DNA from: Pseudomonas sp. ICMP 561
GTDB lineage: Bacteria; Pseudomonadota; Gammaproteobacteria; Pseudomonadales; Pseudomonadaceae
Direction: 5' to 3'
Assembly (NCBI RefSeq): GCF_002699985.1
Contig: NZ_LKBT01000007.1
Span: forward strand, 62,001-126,000
Length of the DNA: 64,000 nucleotides
Under the pieces are notes generated by a model. It worked only from the letters and a program-made list of their open reading frames with translations, was not told the origin of the DNA and did no database searches. This document shows, in pieces, positions 34,776-45,256 of this stretch. Position 1 is the stretch's first letter. Each line of letters opens with the position of its first letter. A program made the translations under genes and the position numbers.

Positions 34776-35303
34776 TCAGCCTTTGTAGGCAGCAACCGAT
34801 TTGGTGATCTCGGCACGGGCGGCGTCTGCGTTGCCCCAGCCTTCGATTTTCACCCATTTGCCTTTCTCGAGATCTTTGTAGTTCTCGAAGAAGTGCTTGA
34901 TCTGCTCCAGCAGCAGTGGAGGCAGGTCGGTGTATTCCTTCACGTCGACGTACAGCTGGGACAGCTTGTCGTGTGGGACTGCGATAACTTTGGCATCGCC
35001 GCCGCCGTCGTCGGTCATGTGCAGGATGCCGACTGGGCGGGCACGGATAACCGAACCTGGAGTAACCGGGTAAGGGGTCACAACCAGCACGTCGAGGGGG
35101 TCACCGTCGTCAGCCAGGGTGTTCGGGATGAAACCGTAGTTGGCCGGGTAGAACATCGGCGTCGCCATGAAACGGTCAACGAACAGGCAATCGGAATCTT
35201 TGTCGATTTCGTATTTGATCGGCGCGTGGTTGGCCGGAATTTCGATCGCGACGTAGATGTCGTTCGGCAGGTCTTTACCGGCCGGAATCTTGCTGTAGCT
35301 CAT
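34776..35303 (-). CDS. ppa: Inorganic pyrophosphatase
   Basis: Soluble family I pyrophosphatase that hydrolyses pyrophosphate and so drives biosynthetic reactions. 175 residues, with the metal-binding DGDPLDVLV signature near residue 66, preceded by [12 protein letters not shown]. The substrate lysines and the KWVKIEGW segment are present. ATG at 35303 with a ggggg-rich Shine-Dalgarno. Single-gene unit. Confidence 0.98.
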   Translation of the reverse strand: MSYSKIPAGKDLPNDIYVAIEIPANHAPIKYEIDKDSDCLFVDRFMATPMFYPANYGFIPNTLADDGDPLDVLVVTPYPVTPGSVIRARPVGILHMTDDGGGDAKVIAVPHDKLSQLYVDVKEYTDLPPLLLEQIKHFFENYKDLEKGKWVKIEGWGNADAARAEITKSVAAYKG

Positions 35304-35414
35304 TGGGCATTGCCCCCCTTGATTGACCAGACGGCTTTGGCTGGTTACGCCAAAAAGTGGGCCGGATTATAGGCATATTCTGTTGGTGTTGCTACGCGTG
35401 GCAGCCTGCAGGGG

Positions 35415-36227
35415 TTAGTCCTGATTCTGGTAGGAAGGTTCATCACGCTGCAGGTTTTGCAGGCGGCTGAGCGGGTCCTGACGATAGAAGGCTTTGAGCT
35501 GCTGGTAGACCGCCGGGTAGGCGTCAATCAATAGATCCGGCGCGCAGAAGAAGTATTCGCTGGTCACGGCGAAAAACTCGGCCGGGTCTTCGGCGGCGTA
35601 GGGGTCGATGGCGGTTTCGATGTCTGGATCTGCATCGAGCTGGCGGTTCATGTCGTCATAGGCGTGTTGCATGACGCTGGCCCACTGGCTGACCTGCATG
35701 TCGTCATGAAGCGGCGGCAGACCGTTGGCGTCGCCGTTGAGCATGTCGAGTTTGTGCGCCAGTTCGTGGATCACCAGGTTATAAGGCTCCCAGTTGCCGC
35801 TGGACAACACGCCGGGCAGGGCGAGGATGACCGGGCCTTGCTGCCAGGCTTCGCCGCTGTGCTCACCGTCCCACTCGTGCTCGATGCCGCTGGGATCGCG
35901 ATGGCGCTGCGGGCTGACGAAGTCGTCGGGGTAGATCACCAGTTCGTGAAAGCCCTGATACCAGTTCAGGTCGCCAAGGTTGAGCAATGGCAGTTGCGCC
36001 TGCGCGGCGAGATGCAGGCGCTGTTCGTCACTGAACTCAACGCCCGGCAGGCAGGTGATGTGCTTGTCTTGCAGGAACAGCACGCTGTTTTCAAGCAGCA
36101 GGGCGTCTTGCTCGGCGCTCAGGCCATCAAGGATTGGCAAACCCTGACGCACCCGCTGCCACAGTTCGGCGGCAACGGGGCTTTTGGCCAGCCTGCGTTG
36201 CCGACGCCATTGGCTGAATGACCACAT
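35415..36227 (-). CDS. mtfA: MtfA-type zinc peptidase
   Basis: A 270-residue cytosolic metallopeptidase related to E. coli MtfA, which binds the glucose repressor Mlc. The zinc-binding HELAHKLD (HExxH) is in the middle of the protein, followed by the EDPAEFFAVTSEYFF helix that carries the third ligand. The N-terminus is basic (WSFSQWRRQRRLAKS). It is separated by 3 bp from the dedA gene on the same strand, so the two are probably co-transcribed. The Pseudomonas partner is unknown. Confidence 0.9.
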   Translation of the reverse strand: MWSFSQWRRQRRLAKSPVAAELWQRVRQGLPILDGLSAEQDALLLENSVLFLQDKHITCLPGVEFSDEQRLHLAAQAQLPLLNLGDLNWYQGFHELVIYPDDFVSPQRHRDPSGIEHEWDGEHSGEAWQQGPVILALPGVLSSGNWEPYNLVIHELAHKLDMLNGDANGLPPLHDDMQVSQWASVMQHAYDDMNRQLDADPDIETAIDPYAAEDPAEFFAVTSEYFFCAPDLLIDAYPAVYQQLKAFYRQDPLSRLQNLQRDEPSYQNQD

Positions 36228-36230
36228 CCC

Positions 36231-36878
36231 TTAGCGGGCGTCCGCCGAGCGAGTCATGCGACCGCGAACCACGCTGATGATCATCGGCAGCAGCGAGATC
36301 ACGATGATCGCCAACACCAATACCGACAGATTCTTCTTGATGAACGGTACGTTGCCAAAGAAGTAGCCGAGGGTGACCAGGCTGCCGACCCACAACACCG
36401 AGCCCAGCACACTGAAGCCGAGGAAGCGCGGGTAATGCATTTTGCCGACGCCAGCGACGAAGGGCGCAAAGGTGCGAATGATCGGCAGGAAGCGCGCGAG
36501 GGTGACGGTCTTGCCGCCATGTCGGTCGTAGAACTCGTGGGTGCGGACCAGATAGTCGCGGCGGAAAATCTTCGAGTTAGAGTTCTGAAAGAGTTTTTCC
36601 CCTACGGTGCGGCCAATGATGTAGTTGGTGCTGTCACCAAGGATCGCCGCCGCCATCAGCAGGCATGCCAGCAATACAGGATCCATGGCGCCACCGGCGG
36701 CTACCGCGCCAGCAATGAACAGCAACGAATCACCCGGCAGGAACGGCATGACCACCAGACCGGTTTCGCAAAAAATCACCAGAAACAGGATCGCGTAGAC
36801 CCAGGTGCCATAGTTGGTTACGAGTAAATCGAGGTACACATCCAAGTGCAGAATCAGGTCGAGCGGGTTGAAATCCAT
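36231..36878 (-). CDS. DedA-family membrane protein
   Basis: 215 residues from the ATG at 36878 (MDFNPLDLILHLDVYL); a start at 36914 is less likely. It has the DedA/VTT fold with about four to five hydrophobic segments, the acidic FCETGLVVMPFLPGDSLLF motif and FLPIIRTFAPFVAGVGKM with its arginine and glycine. DedA proteins flip or recycle lipid carriers such as undecaprenyl phosphate, or phosphatidylethanolamine, across the inner membrane. Downstream neighbour is mtfA. Confidence 0.92.
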   Translation of the reverse strand: MDFNPLDLILHLDVYLDLLVTNYGTWVYAILFLVIFCETGLVVMPFLPGDSLLFIAGAVAAGGAMDPVLLACLLMAAAILGDSTNYIIGRTVGEKLFQNSNSKIFRRDYLVRTHEFYDRHGGKTVTLARFLPIIRTFAPFVAGVGKMHYPRFLGFSVLGSVLWVGSLVTLGYFFGNVPFIKKNLSVLVLAIIVISLLPMIISVVRGRMTRSADAR

Positions 36879-36981
36879 GTATGGCACCAATAGCGGAGAC
36901 CCAGACCGGGTCACGTGCGGAAGTAACTACTGAGGAGGTTGCGGCGGGATTATAGAAGCAGAATGTTGATCGGGGGGGATA

Positions 36982-37070
36982 TGTTGGAGCGAGGCTTGCC
37001 CGCGATGAGCGATTGCGCGGTCTGTCTGGCGTAACTCCGCGCCTGAATCGCGAGAAAGCTCTGCTCCCGC
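36982..37070. repeat. Decayed REP doublet, GCGAGGCTTGCCCGCGA family
   Basis: Left arm tgttggagcgaggcttgccc is intact. The right arm is mutated (tcgcgagaaagctctgctcccgc). It is probably an old copy that has lost pairing. Confidence 0.65.
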
Positions 37071-37141
37071 AAGAAGTAACGGTGGAATTCGGTCCCTGTT
37101 GTCATGTGGCAAAGCTCATCTTGAGCCTGGACACCGCACTG

Positions 37142-37231
37142 GTGGGAGCGAATTCATTCGCGAAGAGGGCGGTACATTCAATACATTTGTGTCGCGTGCG
37201 CTACCGCCTTCGCGAATGAATTCGCTCCCAC
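37142..37231. repeat. REP doublet, GCGAATTCATTCGCGAA family
   Basis: Arms gtgggagcgaattcattcgc and complement, ending 37231. The inner stem continues (gagggcggta / taccgcctt). A sister copy is at 63898-63989. With the decayed element at 36982 it accounts for most of the 375-bp gap between dedA and the GNAT gene. Confidence 0.9.
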
Positions 37232-37253
37232 AAAGTAGATTCCTATAACCGTT

Positions 37254-37712
37254 TCAATCCTCACTGATCGGCAGAACGTAATTCTTGAACTGGGTGTCTT
37301 CGCGAAACCCGATGGATTCGTATACCTTTTGCGCCACTTCGTTGTTGCTGCTGGTCGATACGCGCATGCGGACGGCCTGGGTGTCTTTGGCCATTTTCTT
37401 TGCGGTACGCATCAGGTGGTCGGCCACCAGTTGGCGACGGGCATCTTCGGCGACATAGATGTCGTTGAGGATCCACACGCGTTTCAGCGACAGCGAAGAA
37501 TAGCTCGGATACAGCTGACAAAAGCCCAGCAGCTTTTTGTCATCGTCGGCAGCCAGCGCCAGGTAGATCACTGATTCATCCCGGCTCAGGCGTTTTTCGA
37601 GGAAGGCGCGGGACGAATCCGGAAACGGCAGTTCGCCATAGAACTCGCGGTATTTGACGAATAGCGGGGCTAGCAGGTCCAGGTGTTCCAGTGTGGCTTT
37701 AACGATCCGCAT
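37254..37712 (-). CDS. GNAT-family N-acetyltransferase
   Basis: A 152-residue single-domain acetyltransferase. The acetyl-CoA loop region reads LNDIYVAEDARRQLVADHLM, where the usual R/QxxGxG/A is relaxed to RRQLVA, followed by MRVSTSSNNEVAQKVYESIGF. Adjacent to the ethanolamine lyase genes on the same strand, as in other pseudomonads, but functionally unassigned. Confidence 0.88.
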   Translation of the reverse strand: MRIVKATLEHLDLLAPLFVKYREFYGELPFPDSSRAFLEKRLSRDESVIYLALAADDDKKLLGFCQLYPSYSSLSLKRVWILNDIYVAEDARRQLVADHLMRTAKKMAKDTQAVRMRVSTSSNNEVAQKVYESIGFREDTQFKNYVLPISED

Positions 37713-37800
37713 GGTTGAGCCTCAACTTCTCGATGACAAATGTTCCATCAGGCTTGCCGCCCGATGCTGCCGAATGAGTTTAGAAAGCGCAATCTAATGC

Positions 37801-38652
37801 TCAGTCCGATGGCCCTGCCAGTAGAAAGTTGCCTTTCGTGTTCAACGGCTCATCGGATTCCAGGCTGTTGAGTTGCGCGTCGTCCTTGAGATTGACCCCG
37901 GATATACCCCGCGTGCAGGCCTCTCGCATCAAGTAAAGCAGACGATGCGCGGCCATTGCGTAACTCAGCCCTTCAAGTCGTACATTCGAGATGCAATTGC
38001 GGTGCGCGTCATTGAGACCGACTTTGGGGGCGTAGGTGAAATACAGCCCCAAACTGTCTGGCGAGCTGAGGCCGGGACGTTCGCCGATCAGGATCACCGA
38101 CATTTTCGCCCCGAGCAATTCGCCGATTTCGTCAGCAATCGCGACCCGGCCTTGTTCCACCAGAATCACCGGTGAAAGCGTCCAGCCTTCGGCGCTGGCC
38201 AGTTCTTCCATGCGCGCCAGAAACGGCACCGTGTGGCGATGTACGGCCAGAGCCGACAATCCATCGGCGACCACTACAGCCACATCAATCCCGCCGGGAT
38301 GTGCCGCTGCGTAATCGCGAAGGGTTTGCGCGGAAGCCTCGTCCAGACGACGGCCCTTGTCCGGGCGTTGCAGGTAGCTGTCGCGGTCGGTTGCGGCGCT
38401 GTGTAAATGCAGGGTCTCGCGGTTTTTGGCGGTCAGTTGTTCGCTGAGCGCTGCGTGATCGAACGGCAAATGCACGGCATCCCGAGCCTGCGCGTGGGCA
38501 AACTGGAAATCCAGTTGCGCACTGGTGGGCAGGCTGGTACCGGTGCGGCCCAGGGCGATTCGCGCGGGTGTCAGGCGGCGCAGTTCCAGCCATGGGTTTG
38601 GCGTGTTGTCGGGTCTGCTTTCAGGGAGATCGTCCATCAACTCGTCACTCAT
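37801..38652 (-). CDS. eutC: Ethanolamine ammonia-lyase, small subunit
   Basis: Part of the adenosylcobalamin-dependent enzyme that splits ethanolamine into acetaldehyde and ammonia. The 283-residue subunit has the family blocks [38 protein letters not shown] and [12 protein letters not shown]. The ATG at 38652 overlaps the eutB stop by 4 bp. The C-terminal region carries the cofactor-contacting [12 protein letters not shown] helix. Confidence 0.96.
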   Translation of the reverse strand: MSDELMDDLPESRPDNTPNPWLELRRLTPARIALGRTGTSLPTSAQLDFQFAHAQARDAVHLPFDHAALSEQLTAKNRETLHLHSAATDRDSYLQRPDKGRRLDEASAQTLRDYAAAHPGGIDVAVVVADGLSALAVHRHTVPFLARMEELASAEGWTLSPVILVEQGRVAIADEIGELLGAKMSVILIGERPGLSSPDSLGLYFTYAPKVGLNDAHRNCISNVRLEGLSYAMAAHRLLYLMREACTRGISGVNLKDDAQLNSLESDEPLNTKGNFLLAGPSD

Positions 38653-40043
38653 GCCAGGTGCGCCAAGGCGTTGCGAAAGGCGGGCGGCAGGCTGTCACCG
38701 AAGCGTATACGGCCATCGGCCTGGGTGAAGATGCCCATTTTTTCCAGCCAGGCTTCGTATTCCGGTGCTGCACGCAGGCCCAGTGTTTGCCGGGCGTAGA
38801 GTGCGTCGTGGAACGAGGTGGTCTGGTAGTTGAGCATGATGTCGTCAGAGCCGGGGATGCCCATGATGAAATTGATGCCCGCCACGCCCAACAGCGTCAG
38901 CAGGGTATCCATGTCGTCCTGATCGGCTTCGGCGTGGTTGGTGTAGCAAATGTCGCAACCCATGGGCACACCCAGCAGCTTGCCGCAGAAGTGATCTTCA
39001 AGCCCGGCGCGGATGATCTGTTTGCCGTTGTAGAGATATTCCGGGCCGATGAAACCGACCACGGTGTTGACCAGAAACGGGTTGAAGTGCCGGGCCACGG
39101 CGTAGGCGCGGGTTTCGCAGGTTTGTTGATCGAGGCCGTGATGGGCGTTGGCCGACAGTGCGCTGCCCTGACCTGTCTCGAAATACATCAGGTTCTGGCC
39201 CAGCGTGCCGCGATTGAGGCTCAACCCCGCTTCATAACCTTCCTGCAACAGATTGAGGTTGATGCCGAAACTGGAGTTGGCCGCTTCGGTGCCGGTAATC
39301 GACTGGAAGACCAGGTCCACCGGTACGCCGCGGTTGATGACTTCAATCGAGGTGGTGACGTGGGTCAGCACACAGGCCTGGGTCGGGATTTCATAGCGCT
39401 GGATGATTGCGTCGAGCATTTCCAGCAGGGCGACGATGGACGAGGTGCTGTCCGTGGCCGGGTTGATGCCAATCATGGCGTCGCCGTTACCGTACAGCAG
39501 ACCGTCGAGAATGCTTGCCGCGATACCTGAAGGTTCGTCGGTAGGGTGATTGGGTTGCAGGCGTGTCGACAGTCGACCGCGCAGGCCCAGAGTGCCGCGA
39601 AACTTTGTGACCACACGAATCTTCTGCGCCACCAGTACCAGGTCCTGAACGCGCATGATCTTCGACACAGCAGCGGCCATTTCCGGCGTCAGGCCAGGGG
39701 CGAGGGCGCGCAGGCTGGCTTCGTCGGCTTTATCGCTGAGCAACCAGTCACGGAAACCGCCGACAGTCAGATGGCTGACGGGGGCGAAAGCCAGTGTGTC
39801 GTGGGTGTCGATGATCAGTCGGGTGACTTCGTCCTGTTCATACGGGATCAGCGCTTCTTCAAGGAAGTGCTTGAGGGGAATATCAGCCAGCGCCATTTGC
39901 GCGGCAACCCGTTCGCCATCATTGAGCGCCGCTACGCCCGCCAGAAAATCCCCGGAGCGCGCCGGACTGGCCTTGGCCATGACGTCTTTGAGGCTATCAA
40001 AGCGATACGTCTGTGCGCCGACGGAGTGGGAAAAGCTTGCCAT
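38649..40043 (-). CDS. eutB: Ethanolamine ammonia-lyase, large subunit
   Basis: Catalytic TIM-barrel subunit of ethanolamine ammonia-lyase, 464 residues. Visible family blocks are [53 protein letters not shown] and [19 protein letters not shown] at 40043. eutB and eutC are coupled. A terminator at 40342-40367 separates them from the aldehyde dehydrogenase gene upstream, so they need their own promoter in the 340-bp gap. The ethanolamine permease gene usually found here is absent. Confidence 0.97.
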   Translation of the reverse strand: MASFSHSVGAQTYRFDSLKDVMAKASPARSGDFLAGVAALNDGERVAAQMALADIPLKHFLEEALIPYEQDEVTRLIIDTHDTLAFAPVSHLTVGGFRDWLLSDKADEASLRALAPGLTPEMAAAVSKIMRVQDLVLVAQKIRVVTKFRGTLGLRGRLSTRLQPNHPTDEPSGIAASILDGLLYGNGDAMIGINPATDSTSSIVALLEMLDAIIQRYEIPTQACVLTHVTTSIEVINRGVPVDLVFQSITGTEAANSSFGINLNLLQEGYEAGLSLNRGTLGQNLMYFETGQGSALSANAHHGLDQQTCETRAYAVARHFNPFLVNTVVGFIGPEYLYNGKQIIRAGLEDHFCGKLLGVPMGCDICYTNHAEADQDDMDTLLTLLGVAGINFIMGIPGSDDIMLNYQTTSFHDALYARQTLGLRAAPEYEAWLEKMGIFTQADGRIRFGDSLPPAFRNALAHLA

Positions 40044-40225
40044 ACAGAATCTCCATGACGCCCCGGTTCAAATACGGGGCGAAGGCAGCAAAGTAAGCAA
40101 TTAATACTCCATCACGGGCCAAGGTGCCAATTACCGGGGGCGGCGTGTCGTGAATGCAGTGGGTGGCGGCGTTTTGTGAACTGTTTTGGGGCGTTAAGCT
40201 CTCTGTGAACTGGAATGCAATCCTT

Positions 40226-40318
40226 CCTGTGGGAGCTGAGCTAGCTCGCGATAAGGCTGGACACGGTTCACTTCAGATCGCATCCAGCCTTATCGCGAGC
40301 AAGCTCAGCTCCCACAGG
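40226..40318. repeat. REP doublet, GCTCGCGATAAGGCTGG family
   Basis: Arms cctgtgggagctgagctagc and complement, ending 40318, with an extended inner stem (ataaggctgga / tccagccttat). It lies in the gap where pseudomonads often carry the ethanolamine permease gene. Confidence 0.9.
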
Positions 40319-40341
40319 GATTGGGGGTGGCTCCAAAAACA

Positions 40342-40367
40342 CCAATGGCCTCCGAAGAGGCCATTGG
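40342..40367 (-). terminator. Intrinsic terminator of the aldehyde dehydrogenase gene
   Basis: A perfect 11-bp stem CCAATGGCCTC / GAGGCCATTGG with a 4-base loop, followed on the minus strand by tgttttt. It begins 17 bp after the aldehyde dehydrogenase stop. Confidence 0.88.
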
Positions 40368-40384
40368 CAGTCAATCAACCCGTC

Positions 40385-41905
40385 TTAGAAAAAGCCCAGC
40401 GGGTTGGTGTCGTAGCTCACCAGCAGGTTCTTGGTCTGTTGGTAATGCTCAAGCGCGACTTTGTGGGTTTCGCGGCCAACACCGGACTTCTTATAGCCAC
40501 CGAACGCCGCGTGCGCTGGATACAGGTGATAGCAGTTGGTCCACACACGACCAGCCTTGATCGCACGGCCCACGCGGTAGGCGCGGTTGATGTCCCGCGT
40601 CCACAGGCCCGCACCCAGGCCGAACTCGGTGTCGTTGGCGATGGCCACTGCTTCGGCTTCATCCTTGAAGGTAGTCACGCTGACCACCGGACCGAAGATT
40701 TCCTCCTGAAAGACGCGCATCTTGTTGTTGCCTTTGAGCAGCGTCGGCTGGATGTAGTAACCGGTTGCCAGATCGCCTTCCAGTTTCTCCACTTTGCCAC
40801 CCGTCAGCAGCTCGGCACCTTCGCCCTGGGCGATTTCCAGATAAGAGAGGATTTTGTCGAACTGCTGCTGCGAAGCTTGCGCACCGACCATGGTGTCGGT
40901 GTCCAGCGGGTCGCCGCGTTTGATCTTCAGGACCTTCTTCATCACCACTTCCATGAACTGCGGGTAGATCGACTCCTGTACCAGCGCGCGGGAAGGGCAA
41001 GTGCAGACTTCGCCCTGATTGAAGAACGCCAGCACCACGCCTTCAGCAGCTTTTTCGATGAACTCGGGCTCGGCGTTCATGATGTCTTCGAAGAAGATAT
41101 TCGGCGACTTGCCGCCCAGCTCGACGGTGGACGGAATAATGTTATCCGCCGCCAGCTTCATGATGTGCGAGCCCACCGGGGTCGAGCCGGTGAAGGCGAT
41201 CTTGGCGATGCGCTTGCTGCTGGCCAGGGCTTCGCCCGCTTCACGGCCATAACCCTGCACGATGTTGAGTACGCCGGGCGGCAGCAGGTCGCCGATCAGT
41301 TCAACCAGCACGCTGATACCCAGCGGGGTTTGTTCGGCAGGTTTGAGAACTACGCAGTTACCGGCAGCCAAGGCTGGGGCGAGCTTCCAGGCGGCCATCA
41401 GGATCGGGAAGTTCCAAGGGATGATCTGCCCGACCACGCCCAGCGGTTCATGAATGTGATAAGCCACAGTATTACCGTCAATCTCGGCTGCGGTGCCTTC
41501 CTGAGCGCGTAGTACGCCTGCGAAGTAACGGAAGTGATCGACTGCCAGCGGGATGTCGGCATTCAGGGTTTCGCGGATGGCCTTGCCGTTGTCCCAGGTT
41601 TCAGTGATCGCCAGGATTTCGAGATTCTGCTCGATACGGTCGGCGATTTTCAGCAGGGTCAGTGAGCGCGCCTGAACAGAGGTCGATCCCCAGGCGTCGG
41701 CGGCGGCATGAGCAGCGTCCAGGGCTTTGTCGATGTCTTCGGCCGTAGAGCGCGGGAAATCAGCGATGGGCTTGCCGGTAATCGGCGAGGTATTGGTGAA
41801 ATATTGACCTTTGACCGGCGCAACGAACTCGCCGCCAATATAGTTACCGTAGCGCTCTTTGAAGTTGACCAGAGCGCCTTCAGTACCGGGGTGTGCGTAA
41901 CGCAT
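40385..41905 (-). CDS. Aldehyde dehydrogenase (ExaC/AcoD type)
   Basis: 506 residues from the ATG at 41905 ([15 protein letters not shown]), with an aggag Shine-Dalgarno. NAD-dependent oxidation of acetaldehyde, the product of ethanolamine lyase, to acetate. Conserved elements: [34 protein letters not shown], the FTGSTPVG cofactor loop, the general base in VELGGKSPN, and the nucleophile in [15 protein letters not shown] near residue 303. The neighbourhood supports a role in ethanolamine use; ethanol catabolism is an alternative. Confidence 0.93.
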   Translation of the reverse strand: MRYAHPGTEGALVNFKERYGNYIGGEFVAPVKGQYFTNTSPITGKPIADFPRSTAEDIDKALDAAHAAADAWGSTSVQARSLTLLKIADRIEQNLEILAITETWDNGKAIRETLNADIPLAVDHFRYFAGVLRAQEGTAAEIDGNTVAYHIHEPLGVVGQIIPWNFPILMAAWKLAPALAAGNCVVLKPAEQTPLGISVLVELIGDLLPPGVLNIVQGYGREAGEALASSKRIAKIAFTGSTPVGSHIMKLAADNIIPSTVELGGKSPNIFFEDIMNAEPEFIEKAAEGVVLAFFNQGEVCTCPSRALVQESIYPQFMEVVMKKVLKIKRGDPLDTDTMVGAQASQQQFDKILSYLEIAQGEGAELLTGGKVEKLEGDLATGYYIQPTLLKGNNKMRVFQEEIFGPVVSVTTFKDEAEAVAIANDTEFGLGAGLWTRDINRAYRVGRAIKAGRVWTNCYHLYPAHAAFGGYKKSGVGRETHKVALEHYQQTKNLLVSYDTNPLGFF

Positions 41906-42007
41906 GGTGATTTCTCCTGATTTTTTGTTGTTGGGAGAGCTGACAAGACAGTAGCTCCGAATCGTGCGGTTGTTCAAGCGTAGAGCAAAGGGTGCAAATA
42001 CGCTTTT

Positions 42008-42095
42008 GTAGGAGCGCGCTTGCCCGCGATGCAATTTCGACTTCGACATGTGTGTAGGCCGACACAATGCTGTCGCGGGCAAGCGCGCTCCTACC
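42008..42095. repeat. REP doublet, GCGCGCTTGCCCGCGA family
   Basis: Arms gtaggagcgcgcttgcccgc and complement, ending 42095. It lies between the aldehyde dehydrogenase and mpl genes, where the EutR-type AraC regulator gene is found in P. aeruginosa. No remnant of such a gene was seen. Confidence 0.88.
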
Positions 42096-42163
42096 GGGTG
42101 TTGATACTAAGTGCCATTTCACCCTCTGTGAGCTAACCTGCGCGGATGTTTTAAGAGGTGGTC

Positions 42164-43513
42164 ATGCATATTCATATCCTTGGTATTTGCGGCACGTTCA
42201 TGGGCTCTCTGGCGGTGCTCGCCAAAGAGTTGGGACATCGGGTGACCGGTTCCGACGCCAACGTCTATCCGCCGATGAGCACTCAATTGCAGGCTCAGGG
42301 CATCGAGCTGACGCAGGGTTACGACCCGGCGCAACTGGACCCTGCGCCGGATGTGGTGGTGATTGGCAACGCGCTGTCGCGTGGCAACCCTGCCGTTGAA
42401 TATGTGCTCAATAAAGGTTTGCCGTATGTGTCCGGCCCACAATGGCTGGCCGATCACGTGCTGCAAGGCCGTTGGGTGCTGGCGGTCGCGGGCACCCACG
42501 GCAAGACCACCACCAGCAGCATGCTCGCCTGGGTGCTGGAACACGCGGGCATGAGCCCCGGTTTCCTGATTGGTGGTGTACCGCAGAACTTCGCGGTGTC
42601 GGCCCGCTTGGGCGGCACGCCGTTCTTCGTGGTCGAAGCCGACGAGTACGACAGCGCCTTCTTCGACAAACGCTCCAAGTTCGTTCATTACCGTCCACGC
42701 ACCGCGATCCTCAATAATCTTGAGTTCGATCACGCTGACATCTTCCCCGATCTGCCTGCTATCGAACGCCAGTTCCACCATTTGGTGCGGACTATCCCAA
42801 GCGAAGGCCTGGTCATTCATCCGACCACCGAGCCCGCGCTGACCCGCGTGATTCAGATGGGCTGCTGGACGCCGGTGCAAACCACCGGCCAGGGCGGTCA
42901 GTGGCAAGCGCGTTTGTTGCGCGAGGACGGTTCGCAGTTCGAAGTCATTTTCGAAGGCGAAGTGCAGGGGACGGTGGACTGGGGCATGACCGGTCAGCAC
43001 AACGTTGCGAATGCCTTGGCTACGCTTGCAGCTGCACGCCATGTTGGCGTCGTACCTGCGCTGGGCGTCGAAGCCTTGAGTGTATTCAAAAGCGTCAAAC
43101 GTCGCATGGAGAAAGTCGCGGAAGTGCGCGGCATTACCATCTACGACGACTTCGCTCATCATCCGACAGCAATCGCCACCACGCTGGACGGCCTGCGCAA
43201 GAAAGTCGGTGATGCACCCTTGATCGCGATCATTGAGCCGCGCTCCAACTCCATGAAGCTCGGCGCTCACCGCGACGGTTTGCCGGAAAGCGTGCAGCAG
43301 GCTGATCAGGTGGTCTGGTACGCACCGGCCAATCTCGGTTGGGACCTGGGCGCGACCGCTGCGCAGTGTTCAGTACCGGCAGTGGTCTGTGATTCTCTTG
43401 AAGGCATTATTGCTCGCGTGAAAAGCCAGGCTCAGCCCGGTACACACGTGGTAATCATGAGCAACGGCGGCTTCGGCGGCCTGCACGGCAAACTCGCCGA
43501 GGCGCTGCAATGA
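42164..43513 (+). CDS. mpl: UDP-MurNAc:L-Ala-D-Glu-meso-DAP ligase (Mpl)
   Basis: Recycles murein tripeptide released from the wall by attaching it to UDP-MurNAc. A Mur ligase of 449 residues: N-terminal Rossmann domain ([25 protein letters not shown]), the central P-loop [12 protein letters not shown], and the family-typical [14 protein letters not shown]. The ATG at 42164 follows agagg; the GTG at 42158 is inside the ribosome site. It is followed immediately by ubiX with a 4-bp overlap. Confidence 0.97.
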   Translation: MHIHILGICGTFMGSLAVLAKELGHRVTGSDANVYPPMSTQLQAQGIELTQGYDPAQLDPAPDVVVIGNALSRGNPAVEYVLNKGLPYVSGPQWLADHVLQGRWVLAVAGTHGKTTTSSMLAWVLEHAGMSPGFLIGGVPQNFAVSARLGGTPFFVVEADEYDSAFFDKRSKFVHYRPRTAILNNLEFDHADIFPDLPAIERQFHHLVRTIPSEGLVIHPTTEPALTRVIQMGCWTPVQTTGQGGQWQARLLREDGSQFEVIFEGEVQGTVDWGMTGQHNVANALATLAAARHVGVVPALGVEALSVFKSVKRRMEKVAEVRGITIYDDFAHHPTAIATTLDGLRKKVGDAPLIAIIEPRSNSMKLGAHRDGLPESVQQADQVVWYAPANLGWDLGATAAQCSVPAVVCDSLEGIIARVKSQAQPGTHVVIMSNGGFGGLHGKLAEALQ

Positions 43514-44139
43514 GCGGCCCGGAGCGCATTACCCTGGCGATGACCGGTGCGTCCGGCGCGCAGTACGGCTTGCGGCTGCTGGACTGTCTGGTGCGTGAAG
43601 ATCGGGAGGTACACTTCCTGATCTCCAAGGCCGCGCAGTTGGTGATGGCGACGGAGACCGACGTTTCGCTGCCGCCCAAGTCGGCGATGATGCAGGCCTT
43701 CCTTACCGAATACACCGGCGCTGCCGCCGGGCAGATTCGGGTGTATGGCAAAGAGGACTGGATGTCTCCGGTGGCTTCAGGCTCAGGCTCGCCCGCCGCA
43801 ATGGTGGTGGTGCCGTGTTCCACCGGCTCGTTGTCGGCCATTGCGACCGGCGCTTGCAACAACCTGATCGAGCGCGCTGCTGACGTGACCCTCAAAGAGC
43901 GTCGGCAGTTGATTCTGGTCCCGCGTGAGGCGCCGTTTTCCAGCATTCACCTGGAGAACATGCTCAAGCTATCGAACATGGGGGCTGTGATTCTGCCTGC
44001 TTCGCCGGGCTTTTATCACCAGCCGCAGACCATTGATGATCTGGTGGACTTCGTTGTGGCGCGGATTCTCAACCTGCTCAACATTCCGCAAGACATGCTG
44101 CCACGCTGGGGTGAGCATCACATGGGCGGCGATGAATAA
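43510..44139 (+). CDS. ubiX: Flavin prenyltransferase UbiX
   Basis: Makes the prenylated FMN cofactor for the UbiD decarboxylase of ubiquinone synthesis. The 209-residue flavodoxin-like protein has [14 protein letters not shown] at the N-terminus, [25 protein letters not shown] in the middle and [18 protein letters not shown] for dimethylallyl phosphate binding. The ATG overlaps the mpl stop, and the stop overlaps the next gene by 8 bp. Confidence 0.96.
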   Translation: MSGPERITLAMTGASGAQYGLRLLDCLVREDREVHFLISKAAQLVMATETDVSLPPKSAMMQAFLTEYTGAAAGQIRVYGKEDWMSPVASGSGSPAAMVVVPCSTGSLSAIATGACNNLIERAADVTLKERRQLILVPREAPFSSIHLENMLKLSNMGAVILPASPGFYHQPQTIDDLVDFVVARILNLLNIPQDMLPRWGEHHMGGDE

Positions 44140-44416
44140 GCTGCTGCTGATCGCGCTGGCATTGAGCCTGACGGGCTGCGCCACCGCCCGTACGCTCAAT
44201 GCAGCACAGCCCGGCGCGCCAGTGGTGTACGCCGGCACGCGGCTGGATTTGTACGCGATGCAAGGTGGCTGCTGTGCAATGGACCGCTTTGGTGCGCATG
44301 CGCCAAGCTATCCAGGGCTGGACCTTCCGGCCAGCGCGTTGCTCGATACGTTGCTGCTGCCACTGTCTCTATTGACCGCCGCAGGAGTGGGCTTTCAGGC
44401 GAGTGGTGGGTTGTAG
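44132..44416 (+). CDS. YceK/YidQ-family lipoprotein
   Basis: A 94-residue lipoprotein with signal peptide [16 protein letters not shown]; the lipobox cysteine is residue 16. The mature part holds [18 protein letters not shown] and a hydrophobic C-terminal stretch ([17 protein letters not shown]), which is the YceK/YidQ (DUF1375) layout. The ATG at 44132 lies inside the end of ubiX, so translation is probably coupled. Function unknown. Confidence 0.85.
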   Translation: MNKLLLIALALSLTGCATARTLNAAQPGAPVVYAGTRLDLYAMQGGCCAMDRFGAHAPSYPGLDLPASALLDTLLLPLSLLTAAGVGFQASGGL

Positions 44417-44440
44417 CTGATTGGCTTGAGCGCATTAATA

Positions 44441-44533
44441 CGTAGGACCGGCTTTAGCCGGGAGGACATTGTTCCGGACCAGAAAAATACGCTGGATGTA
44501 CCGGCCCTCTCCCGGCTAAAGCCGGTCCTACGG
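44441..44533. repeat. REP doublet plus a lone half, GGCTTTAGCC family
   Basis: Arms cgtaggaccggctttagcc and complement, ending 44533: fourth member of this family. A single left half (cgtaggagcggctttaaccg) follows at 44546-44570, so the intergenic space holds one complete element and one orphan half. Confidence 0.9.
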
Positions 44534-44589
44534 TTATATAGCGTTCGTAGGAGCGGCTTTAACCGCGAGAGCATCGTTCGATAAGAACA

Positions 44590-45231
44590 TCACTTCCCCA
44601 ACCGCCTTAATTCATCCGACTCCACAATCCGCACCCCGGATTGCTCTTCAAGCGCCAGACGCCATAGCGCTCTGCCCAACGTGCACGCTTCAATCGCGCC
44701 GTATTTGCCGGGGATCAGCTTGGCCAGGGGCGCAGCAAGTTGTTCGGCCAGACGCTGGTCGCTGCGGTTGCCCACCAGCAGGGAAGGGCGGGCGATGGTC
44801 AGTTGTGGCCAGTCCTGAGCGATGAGCGCCTGTTCCATCTCACCTTTGATTCGGGTGTAGAACACGCTGGATTTCGGATCTGCATTGATGGCGCTGATGA
44901 CCAGCAAATGCCGCGCGCCGAGCTCTCGCGCGCGCTTGGCGAACGCCACGACCAGATCCAGATCGACCGCCTTGAATGCCTCCTGTGACCCTGCCTGTTT
45001 GATCGTCGTACCCAGGCAACAGAACGCGATATCGACCTGGCCACTCAAGCCAGGCAACAGCCCGCTCAGATCGCCGACCGGGTTTTCCAGGTGTGAATGC
45101 TCAGGCACTGGCCGACGCGTCGGTGCCAATACGCGACTGATGGTGGGTTCATTGAGCAGGCGATCCAGCAAGTGTTCGCCAGTGAGACCGGTAGCTCCCG
45201 CAAGCAGGATGTGTTGAGGCGTCAAGTACAT
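44590..45231 (-). CDS. NAD(P)-binding short-chain oxidoreductase-like protein
   Basis: A 213-residue atypical SDR with the glycine motif [15 protein letters not shown] at the N-terminus, [24 protein letters not shown], and [26 protein letters not shown] where a YxxxK-like pair sits. It is related to the HTATIP2/YbjT group of NAD(P)H-binding proteins. It lies downstream of the C13 peptidase gene on the same strand. Substrate unknown. Confidence 0.88.
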   Translation of the reverse strand: MYLTPQHILLAGATGLTGEHLLDRLLNEPTISRVLAPTRRPVPEHSHLENPVGDLSGLLPGLSGQVDIAFCCLGTTIKQAGSQEAFKAVDLDLVVAFAKRARELGARHLLVISAINADPKSSVFYTRIKGEMEQALIAQDWPQLTIARPSLLVGNRSDQRLAEQLAAPLAKLIPGKYGAIEACTLGRALWRLALEEQSGVRIVESDELRRLGK

Positions 45232-45256
45232 AGCATTCTCCCTTGATACCGACAGC

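Noticed and set aside
43432..43946. Minus-strand frames opposite mpl and ubiX
   Set aside because: Antisense shadows in GC-rich coding sequence.
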